Of a stretch of 5,782 nucleotides of DNA, positions 1 to 5,704 are shown in pieces. Below the pieces are notes generated by a model. It searched no databases. It saw only the letters and a list, made by a program, of their open reading frames with translations, and was not told where the DNA came from. Origin of the DNA: Spirochaetota bacterium (lineage in GTDB: Bacteria; Spirochaetota; UBA4802; UBA5550). The stretch is taken from contig JAKJGD010000151.1 in the NCBI GenBank assembly GCA_022704585.1, forward strand, positions 1-5,782, given 5' to 3'. Every line of letters begins with the position of its first letter. Position 1 is the first letter of the stretch. The translations under genes and the position numbers were made by a program.

Positions 1-2
1 CC

Positions 3-737
3 CTCCCCGGTCGTGCCCCGGCGCCCCGCGGGCACGTGCACCCGATCACGCGCGTCAAGGACGAGATCCTCGACATCTTCCGCGCGCTCGGCTTCGAGAT
101 CGCGTGGGGCCCCGAGGTCGAGCACGAGGCGAACAACTTCGAGCTCCTCGGCTTCCCGCCCGATCACCCCGCGACGGACATGCAGGACACGTTCTGGACC
201 GAGGACGGCAACCTGTTGCGGACGCATACCTCCGCAATACAGATCCGGGCCATGGAAAAGGTGAAGCCACCCTTCCGGGTCGTCGGGCCGGGTCGCGTGT
301 TCAGGTACGAAAGCACCGACGCTTCCCACGATAACACCTTTTACCAGGTCGAGGGCATGATGGTCGACAGGAACATCACCGTGGCCCATCTCATCTACGT
401 CATGAAACGGCTTTTAAAAGAGATCTTTCACCGCGAAGTAACCGTGCGCCTGCGCCCCGGCTACTTCCCCTTCGTCGAACCGGGCTTCGAGCTTGACATA
501 CATTGCCTCATCTGCGACGGCGGGGGATGCAGCGTGTGCAAGCAATCCGGCTGGGTTGAGCTCCTTCCCTGCGGGCTGGTCCATCCCAATGTGCTGCGCA
601 TGGGCGGCATTGACCCGGCCGAGTGGTCCGGGTTCGCCTTCGGCCTGGGCCTCAACCGTCTCATAATGATGAAATACGGCATAAATGACATTCGGCATTT
701 CCTGAGCGGCGACATCCGCTTCTTGCAGCAATTCTGA
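3..737 (+). CDS. pheS: Phenylalanine--tRNA ligase alpha subunit, 5'-truncated by the window edge
   Basis: This is the catalytic alpha subunit of cytosolic phenylalanyl-tRNA synthetase (alpha2beta2), which activates Phe with ATP and charges tRNA-Phe. The frame is open to the window edge and already reads family sequence (LPGR...RGHVHPIT) before the GTG at 36, so that GTG is internal. About 244 residues are visible; the family is usually about 330-350, so the N-terminal coiled coil is missing. Numbering from base 3, one sees [11 protein letters not shown], the motif 2 region GRVFRYES with [18 protein letters not shown], and motif 3 [10 protein letters not shown] (N218, R219). A Cys-X2-Cys-X4-Cys-X2-Cys knuckle (C168, C171, C176, C179) sits just before GWVELLPCG; from memory, such four-Cys inserts occur in PheS of several phyla. 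Motif 3 has Asn where Glu is more usual. pheT follows after 15 bases, the standard operon order. Third-position G+C is about 96% in the first 73 codons and falls to about 78% afterwards. Confidence 0.97.
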   Translation, partial: LPGRAPAPRGHVHPITRVKDEILDIFRALGFEIAWGPEVEHEANNFELLGFPPDHPATDMQDTFWTEDGNLLRTHTSAIQIRAMEKVKPPFRVVGPGRVFRYESTDASHDNTFYQVEGMMVDRNITVAHLIYVMKRLLKEIFHREVTVRLRPGYFPFVEPGFELDIHCLICDGGGCSVCKQSGWVELLPCGLVHPNVLRMGGIDPAEWSGFAFGLGLNRLIMMKYGINDIRHFLSGDIRFLQQF

Positions 738-741
738 TTCT

Positions 742-745
742 GGAG
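742..745 (+). promoter_or_regulatory. Ribosome binding site of pheT
   Basis: GGAG lies 7 bases before the ATG at 753, within the 15-base gap after the pheS stop codon. It supports this start and independent initiation on a shared pheST message. No promoter is apparent in the gap. Confidence 0.75.
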
Positions 746-752
746 CTATCAT

Positions 753-3149
753 ATGTGGCTTTCACTTAACATACTTTCACAGATGGTTGACACCACCGGC
801 ATCGATCCCGAGGAGATGGCGCTGCGCCTCACCATGTCGACCGCGGAAATCGACTCTATCGAGCGGATGAACGCACATTTCGCGACCATATACGCCGCGC
901 AGATACTGGACGTAAAACCGCACCCGAACGCGGACAAGCTTACACTGGTCGATTGCGACCTCGGCACGAGGAAGATCCGCGTTGTCTGCGGCGCGCCGAA
1001 CCACCGGAAAGGCGACATTGTGCCGCTTGCAACGGTCGGGACCCGTTTCGGCGAGGATATGGTAATCAAGAAAGCCAGGATCCGCGGCGAAGAGTCCGAG
1101 GGCATGCTCTGCTCTGAGCGCGAGCTCGGCCTGTCCGATGATCACAGCGGCATCATGGTGCTTCCCGCCGGCACGAAAATCGGCGCCCCGCTGAGCGAGC
1201 TTTACCCGCACCGGGCGGACGTCAGGTTCGAGATCGACAACAAGTCGATCACACACCGGCCTGACCTCTGGAGCCACGTGGGCTTTGCCCGTGAGATCGG
1301 CGCCCTGTACGGACGCCCCTTTAAGAGCATCGTAAACTACGACCTGATGAAAACCTTCAAAGACCGTGAAAAGCTTACCGTGCGCATCGAGAACCCGGAG
1401 GCGTCCCCGCGTTACAGCGGCCTTGTCGTGACCGGCATACGCATTGAAGAATCGCCCGACTGGCTGAAGGCGATGATCGAATCGATCGGCATGCGCCCGA
1501 TCAACAACATCGTCGACATCACCAACTACGTCATGGCCGAGATCGGCGAGCCGATGCACGCCTTTGACCGGAAAAAACTGAACGGGCAGGAAATCATCGT
1601 CCGCCTGGCTAAAAACAAGGAGCCCCTTACGACCCTGGACGGCTCCGTCTTCGAGCTCCTGCCCGAGGATATCGTCATTGCCGACGCCCGGGGCCCGGTC
1701 GCGCTGGCCGGAGTCATGGGAGGCGGCAACAGCGAGATCGAGGACGGCACCACCGAGATTGTGCTTGAGGCCGCGAGTTTCAACCCGGTCAATATCCGCA
1801 AGACCGCGAACCGCTACGCGCACCGGACCGAGGCGGCCATCCGCTTCGAGAAGTCCCTTTCTCCCGAAGTGACCGTCCCGGCGCTCCTGCGCTGTTACGA
1901 TCTCATCAAGCAGGTGCTCCCCGGCGCAGAAGCTGCTTCAACGATAATCGACGCCTACCCGGTAAAGCAGAAACCGATTGTTATCAAAACAACGACCGAT
2001 TTCATCCGCACCCGCCTGGGCGAAAATGTCGACGACGGGAGGATAACCTCGATACTCACATCCCTTGACTTCAAGCTGACGCCTGAAGGCGGTGCTCTCT
2101 CCATAGAAGTGCCGAGCTATCGCGCGACGAAAGACATCTCCATACCGGAAGACATCGTGGAGGAAGTCGGCCGCATTTACGGATATGACAACATTACCCC
2201 GAACGCGCCCGCCGTCCCGTGTGCGCCGCCGGAGAAGAACCTATTCCGTCTTTTCGAGCGCAGGGTCAAGACCGTGCTTTCCGGCAACCTCAACATGATC
2301 GAGGTGAGCGGTTATTCCTTCATCGGCGAGGACACGCTCACAAAGCTCGGGGTCAACGAGGACCGGGAGCTCCGGCTGAGCAACCCCCTCTCCAGCGAGC
2401 AGGATCGCCTCAGGAGAAGCCTGGTGCCATCCATAGTGAACGTTATCAAGTACAACAGCCGTTTCCACGAAGAATTTTCGATTTTCGAGCTCGGCAGGGT
2501 CTATCTGAAGAAGGAGCGCTCATCGGCCGAGCTTGCCACGGAGAGGACAATGGTTACCGGCGCCGTCTACCGCAAGAAACCGGGCGACCCGCTCTTTTAC
2601 GCCGCAAAACAGATCGCAAGCGGCCTCATGCGCAAGCTGTTGATAGCGGACTGGGACCTTGTTCCGGAAAGCAGGGACCTTCCGCCCTACGCACACCCGG
2701 GAAGGGCCATGAAACTCATAGTCGGCAGACAGGCCGCCGGGCTCGTGTTCGAGCTTCATCCGGAGACTATCGCGGCATTCGACCTCTCCGGTGCGGCTGC
2801 GCTTTTTGACATCGACATAGACCTCCTGTACGGCTCCCGCCGCCAGGACACGGTGTTCACCGAGCTCCAGAAGTACCCGGACGTTCCTTTCGAGGTCAGC
2901 GTGCTTGCTGACCGACAGGTATACGCAAAGGAAATCTGCGACATCATACGGGAAAGCGGCAAGGATCTCGTGCAGAGCGTATCGGTCGTTTCAACGTATG
3001 CCGGGAGCCCGATCCCTGAGGATAAAAAGTCGGTTTCCGTGAAAGTCGTGTTCGCGTCGAAGGACCGGACCCTCGCGCCCGAGGAGGTCGAGAAGCTCCA
3101 GAAGCAGACCGTGGACGGGCTTGCGACGAAAGGGTTCCGCCTCAGATAA
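753..3149 (+). CDS. pheT: Phenylalanine--tRNA ligase beta subunit
   Basis: This is the large subunit of phenylalanyl-tRNA synthetase. It completes the enzyme with PheS, helps bind tRNA and hydrolyses mischarged Tyr-tRNA-Phe. Its 798 residues match the usual length for the long bacterial type (about 790-810), and all domains appear in order. The tRNA-binding OB fold is at about 40-150 (KPHPNADKL at 55, VCGAPNH at 79). The B3/B4 editing domain is at about 210-370, with NNIVDITNYV at 251, HAFD at 269 and LEAASF at 338. T257, H269 and E339 fit the spacing of the editing-pocket Thr, His and Glu known from the Thermus enzyme. The B5 domain is at about 405-475, with SYRATKDI then EDIVEEVGRIYGYD. The catalytic-like core carries LSNPLSSEQDRLRRSL (543) and FELGRVY (578). 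The FDX-ACB domain that binds the tRNA anticodon stem is at about 704-798. The ATG has a GGAG site 7 bases upstream. The end overlaps the convergent diguanylate cyclase gene by 8 bases. No frameshift is seen. Confidence 0.98.
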   Translation: MWLSLNILSQMVDTTGIDPEEMALRLTMSTAEIDSIERMNAHFATIYAAQILDVKPHPNADKLTLVDCDLGTRKIRVVCGAPNHRKGDIVPLATVGTRFGEDMVIKKARIRGEESEGMLCSERELGLSDDHSGIMVLPAGTKIGAPLSELYPHRADVRFEIDNKSITHRPDLWSHVGFAREIGALYGRPFKSIVNYDLMKTFKDREKLTVRIENPEASPRYSGLVVTGIRIEESPDWLKAMIESIGMRPINNIVDITNYVMAEIGEPMHAFDRKKLNGQEIIVRLAKNKEPLTTLDGSVFELLPEDIVIADARGPVALAGVMGGGNSEIEDGTTEIVLEAASFNPVNIRKTANRYAHRTEAAIRFEKSLSPEVTVPALLRCYDLIKQVLPGAEAASTIIDAYPVKQKPIVIKTTTDFIRTRLGENVDDGRITSILTSLDFKLTPEGGALSIEVPSYRATKDISIPEDIVEEVGRIYGYDNITPNAPAVPCAPPEKNLFRLFERRVKTVLSGNLNMIEVSGYSFIGEDTLTKLGVNEDRELRLSNPLSSEQDRLRRSLVPSIVNVIKYNSRFHEEFSIFELGRVYLKKERSSAELATERTMVTGAVYRKKPGDPLFYAAKQIASGLMRKLLIADWDLVPESRDLPPYAHPGRAMKLIVGRQAAGLVFELHPETIAAFDLSGAAALFDIDIDLLYGSRRQDTVFTELQKYPDVPFEVSVLADRQVYAKEICDIIRESGKDLVQSVSVVSTYAGSPIPEDKKSVSVKVVFASKDRTLAPEEVEKLQKQTVDGLATKGFRLR

Positions 3150-4248
3150 GCGCAACGCCGTTTTTAGTGATCGCGGGGTCGTAATAAGCCACGCTGTTCC
3201 TGCCGCTTTTTTTCGCGTGATACAGGGCAAGGTCCGCCATCTCCATCAACTCGTTCGAGTCCTTCGGCTGCAGCTCCGGCAGCGAGGCTATCCCTCCTGA
3301 AACACTGAGGCGTATCGTGCTCTCCTCGTACTCGATGCGGAGGCCCTCGGCTATCCCCCTGATCCGCTCGGCAAAGATCACAGCTTCTTCCTTACCGGTT
3401 TCCGGGAGGATCACGGTGAATTCTTCCCCTCCGTAACGGCAGGGGATGTCGATGGACCGGCAGTTCGACTGCAACACGCGTGCAAGCTCCTTGATGACAC
3501 GATCACCGGCCTGGTGCCCGTAGGTGTCGTTAATGCTCTTGAAATAATCAATGTCGAAAATGACGACCGCCAGGTTTCGCTTCATGCGGACCGATCGGTT
3601 CCATTCCTCCTGGAGACGCTCACGGAAATACTTGTTGATGTACAGACGTGTCATCCCGTCCCTGATTGCCATATTGTACAGATCGGCGTTGTTGATCGCT
3701 ATCGCCGACTGCGTCGATACGAACTGGAGCACCTGAAGGTCAAAGTCGGAGAATCCGCCCGTGCTCTTGTTGATGGCCTCGATGACCCCGATGATCTCAC
3801 CGTTCACCGTAAGGGGTACGGCAATGATGGAGCGGGTTGTAGTCATGGCCTTCTTGTCGGCCCTGTCCGAAAAGCGCGGATCGTTTTGTGCATCATTGAT
3901 AAGGATGGGTATCCCGTTCTGCCACACGGTGCCGGCTATCCCCTCTCCCATCCTGAGACTCGTATCCTTCAGTATCTCGCCCTCCTCGTCCCTGCTCAGG
4001 ATCGCGAAGTTGAGACGGTTCAGGGCCCGGTCGACCAGGAGGATCGAGCTCCTGTCGCAGTTGAGAAGGACCTTGGTCTGGTTCAGGATCCTTTTTAATA
4101 CCTCGTCCTTCTCAAGCGAGTTGGCTATATAGGTGTTAATCTCAATAAGCGTCGTGAGCTGCCTGTTTTTTTTCTCGAGCTCGGCCAGATGCTTCGCGGC
4201 GTTCTTCGTGTCCCTGGTCTTTTTCCCGGTGTTCATCGCAAACCTCAT
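3142..4248 (-). CDS. Cytoplasmic GAF-GGDEF diguanylate cyclase
   Basis: Predicted to condense two GTP into the second messenger c-di-GMP. The 368 residues hold a short N-terminal coiled coil (about 15-45), a GAF sensory domain (about 46-188, with GEGIAGTVWQNG at 101 and IIAVPLTVNGEIIGVIE at 141) and a C-terminal GGDEF domain (about 195-357). No membrane segment or signal peptide is seen. The active site is GGEEF (273-277). D232 and E275 fit the metal ligands, N240 and D249 the guanine contacts, and R264-x-x-D267 the allosteric I-site; all spacings match PleD exactly, so it should be active and product-inhibited. The opening motif reads DGMTRLYINKYF instead of the usual DxLTGLxNRR. The GAF ligand is unknown. 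The first ATG overlaps the upstream stop as ATGA but has no well-spaced site. A second ATG at 4236 (Met5) has GAGG at 4243-4246, 6 bases away, and may be the true start. Last gene of the cluster; it overlaps pheT tail to tail. Confidence 0.95.
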   Translation of the reverse strand: MRFAMNTGKKTRDTKNAAKHLAELEKKNRQLTTLIEINTYIANSLEKDEVLKRILNQTKVLLNCDRSSILLVDRALNRLNFAILSRDEEGEILKDTSLRMGEGIAGTVWQNGIPILINDAQNDPRFSDRADKKAMTTTRSIIAVPLTVNGEIIGVIEAINKSTGGFSDFDLQVLQFVSTQSAIAINNADLYNMAIRDGMTRLYINKYFRERLQEEWNRSVRMKRNLAVVIFDIDYFKSINDTYGHQAGDRVIKELARVLQSNCRSIDIPCRYGGEEFTVILPETGKEEAVIFAERIRGIAEGLRIEYEESTIRLSVSGGIASLPELQPKDSNELMEMADLALYHAKKSGRNSVAYYDPAITKNGVALI

Positions 4249-4793
4249 TCCCGTGCATTCTTCCCGGTCCCGGGATTTCCGTATTTCAGCTCAAGATACG
4301 AACGACGCTCGAAGCGCTCGAGGCCCAGCCTGCCGGCGACCCGGAACAGCTCCTGCTCTATCCGCTCCCGCTCCGAGCCCTTCATCTCGATCTCGACAAA
4401 ACGGCCGACACCTTCAACCGTATCCAGGCAGACCTCCATTTCTCCAAGGCGGTACACGTCCCGCATCTTGGTAACCGATCCGAATTCGACAAAGCCGAGG
4501 TTTTTCAGTATGGCGAGGGCCTTTTCAAAGTCCGACACCGCCACCTCCTCTTCCAGCCGCGTCTTCGCTGCGGTCCCGATTTTAGGTCCCTTGTACGTCA
4601 TGATGACCCTCCCGCCGGTCCGCCTGAGGCGGAGCGCCTCATCAGTGTCCTTGAAGTCGCGGCCCGGGTGATTCAGGTAGAGGTCCAGCTCCTTTTCGCT
4701 TCCTGCCGGGCGCGCACCCATGGCTTTGAGTTTCTCGACCACGGGTGCGTGATCGTCACAGTATGACTTGATTTCTATCTCGAGGATTTCCAC
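4245..4793 (-). CDS. CYTH-domain protein, class IV adenylate cyclase (CyaB) type
   Basis: A 182-residue soluble CYTH protein (triphosphate tunnel fold). The family includes class IV adenylate cyclases (ATP to cAMP), thiamine triphosphatases and inorganic tripolyphosphatases. The E-x-E-x-K signature is at 5-9 (EIEIK). Then come LNHPGRDFKDTDEALRLRR (40-58), TYKGPK (66-71), TRLEEEV (78-84), RDVYRL (111-116) and VCLDTVEGVGRFVEIE (121-136). These acidic and basic side chains line the tunnel and bind metal and triphosphate in known members. The pattern closely resembles the group annotated as putative CyaB, but sequence alone does not separate a cyclase from a triphosphatase. The start is GTG, 1 base overlapping the TAG of the GerMN gene, with GGAG 6 bases upstream. 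Its own stop overlaps the first ATG of the diguanylate cyclase gene. Both junctions suggest co-translation. The last residues, from about 171, are a polar tail with no recognised motif. Confidence 0.93.
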   Translation of the reverse strand: MEILEIEIKSYCDDHAPVVEKLKAMGARPAGSEKELDLYLNHPGRDFKDTDEALRLRRTGGRVIMTYKGPKIGTAAKTRLEEEVAVSDFEKALAILKNLGFVEFGSVTKMRDVYRLGEMEVCLDTVEGVGRFVEIEMKGSERERIEQELFRVAGRLGLERFERRSYLELKYGNPGTGKNARE

Positions 4794-5578
4794 TACTGTC
4801 TCCGGTGGAGCGGCCCGGATATGGAGAGTCCGTCAGCACCAAGCGTCTGCCTTGCCTTCCCGTTGATTTTTATGATAACGCTCCCGACGCCGCTGAATTG
4901 CGTCGCCGTGTACACTATCTGGTCCAGCCGGTTCAGCAGGATACTCCCCGCGGCGCCGTATTCTATCGCACTGTTGAAATCAATCTCTGCGGTTTTGTTC
5001 CGTATTTTCACACTGTTGATTCTCAGTTCCGGCGGGATCGCCGTCAGGAGGCCTTTTCTTTTTTCGGCCGCAGTAGGACCCTTGACCAACTCCCGGAGCG
5101 TGTTCTCAAGAAGGGGCTGCTTGCCGACCTTCCGGCTAACCGCTGCAAGATACATCTTGTCGGTTTTTTCGTTAAGTGCAACGAAGTAGATCTTGACGCT
5201 CTCGGCTTCCTTTTTCTCGGGCACTTCATTTGTTTGGGTCTGGTTGACGGTTTTCACCTCGCGGGCAGATTTGCTTTCGCGATCCCCTCCCTCCCTGGTT
5301 GGCTTATCCTTTTCCCGCTTATCCTCTTTTTTCTCCGAAACATGCTTTTCCACGGAAGACTTTTCCACAACGGGACGCTGCGGTGAATAGAACTTACCGA
5401 ACAGGAGCGCCAGGGCGGTTAACAGCCCCATTATGATAAGCACGTACGCGGGGTTTTTCCCTCTGTCCGGGGGCCGGGCCGCCGCGGCGGTCTTTTGCGA
5501 TTTGGCGGCTGCCGGCTTTTTATGAGCCGTGGATTTGGCTTTTTTCTTAGCAGTGCTTTTCGCAACTTGTTTTGCCAC
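4793..5578 (-). CDS. Membrane-anchored GerMN-domain protein with a basic N-terminal tail
   Basis: A 261-residue protein of unknown exact role. Residues 1-43 are very rich in Lys and Ala (AKKKAKSTAHKKPAAAKSQK), like histone H1-type tails. One membrane helix follows (about 44-61, YVLIIMGLLTALALLFG). Next is a highly charged, probably disordered linker (about 70-126, Glu/Lys/Arg/Asp). A GerMN domain occupies about 128-245: VKIYFVAL, LRELVKGPT (161), LLTAIPPELRINSVKI (177), AEIDFNSAI (197) and the segment to KINGK. GerMN is named after the Bacillus germination protein GerM but occurs widely in non-sporulating bacteria; its biochemical function is not settled. The positive N-terminus predicts a cytoplasmic tail and a periplasmic or extracytoplasmic GerMN domain. 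There is no lipobox Cys, unlike GerM lipoproteins. The start is GTG with GGAG 7 bases upstream; the next in-frame Met is inside the membrane helix. First gene of the cluster, overlapping the CYTH gene by 1 base. The domain call is firm; a germination role is not implied. Confidence 0.88.
   Translation of the reverse strand: MAKQVAKSTAKKKAKSTAHKKPAAAKSQKTAAAARPPDRGKNPAYVLIIMGLLTALALLFGKFYSPQRPVVEKSSVEKHVSEKKEDKREKDKPTREGGDRESKSAREVKTVNQTQTNEVPEKKEAESVKIYFVALNEKTDKMYLAAVSRKVGKQPLLENTLRELVKGPTAAEKRKGLLTAIPPELRINSVKIRNKTAEIDFNSAIEYGAAGSILLNRLDQIVYTATQFSGVGSVIIKINGKARQTLGADGLSISGPLHRRQ
4800..4803 (-). promoter_or_regulatory. Ribosome binding site fixing the GTG start of the CYTH gene
   Basis: On the - strand, GGAG lies inside the last codons of the GerMN gene, 6 bases before the GTG at 4793. 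It supports the TAGTG stop-start junction over any later start. Confidence 0.65.
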
Positions 5579-5585
5579 AATATTG

Positions 5586-5589
5586 CTCC
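5586..5589 (-). promoter_or_regulatory. Ribosome binding site fixing the GTG start of the GerMN gene
   Basis: On the - strand, GGAG (within ACGGAGC) lies 7 bases before the GTG at 5578. It supports the long form of the protein that includes the basic tail. Confidence 0.65.
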
Positions 5590-5623
5590 GTTTTAGAAAG
5601 ATTCGGATGCCTCAATAAAATTC

Positions 5624-5652
5624 TTGAAATTAATGGCCAACTGTACTACATT
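5624..5652 (+). promoter_or_regulatory. Candidate divergent sigma70-type promoter
   Basis: On the + strand, TTGAAA (5624-5629, 5 of 6 to TTGACA) is followed after 17 bases by TACATT (5647-5652, 4 of 6 to TATAAT). It would fire rightward, toward the possible gene beginning at 5705, and it overlaps the candidate - strand -10. This is hexamer matching in an A+T-rich stretch, where chance hits are common. Confidence 0.25.
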
Positions 5653-5657
5653 TTATA
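5650..5657 (-). promoter_or_regulatory. Candidate -10 element for the GerMN-CYTH-diguanylate cyclase cluster
   Basis: The - strand reads TTTTTATAAAATG here, giving TATAAA (5657-5652) or TAAAAT (5655-5650) as a -10-like hexamer. Transcription would begin roughly 60-70 bases before the GTG of the first gene. No good -35 is seen 16-18 bases upstream, where the sequence is G+C-rich (around GGACGGCC), so an activator or another sigma factor would be needed if this is real. It rests on hexamer similarity only. Confidence 0.25.
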
Positions 5658-5704
5658 AAAAGAGAGCCCTGGCCGTCCGGTTCGGGGCCGCGTAAAGGTT
5701 AAGC

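Noticed and set aside
36..38. GTG at 36 as the start of pheS
   Set aside because: The same frame is open to the window edge and encodes recognisable PheS sequence before it (LPGR, RGHVHP), so the gene starts outside the window.
777..1823. A long open frame on the - strand opposite pheT (348 codons)
   Set aside because: It is the antisense shadow of a well-conserved gene in G+C-rich DNA. Its translation has no recognisable domain and there is no ribosome binding site evidence.
3132..3165. Rho-independent terminator at the end of pheT
   Set aside because: The stem is only two groups of 3 pairs broken by mismatches, with a 9-base loop, and the T-run is five long. Too weak to annotate, though nothing better exists there.
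3514..4098. A 194-codon + strand open frame opposite the diguanylate cyclase gene
   Set aside because: The - strand frame has every GAF and GGDEF motif; the + strand translation is featureless and explained by codon bias.
4805..5386. A 193-codon + strand open frame opposite the GerMN gene
   Set aside because: It lies wholly antisense to a gene with a clear domain and start signal. Its hydrophobic runs come from the complement of Lys/Glu-rich codons.
5430..5578. DNA tandem repeat encoding the Lys/Ala-rich tail
   Set aside because: The residues repeat in composition only; the codons vary and no fixed repeat unit is visible in the DNA.
4793..5578. GerMN protein as a spore germination protein
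   Set aside because: The domain name is historical; the window has no spore genes and the domain occurs widely in non-sporulating bacteria.
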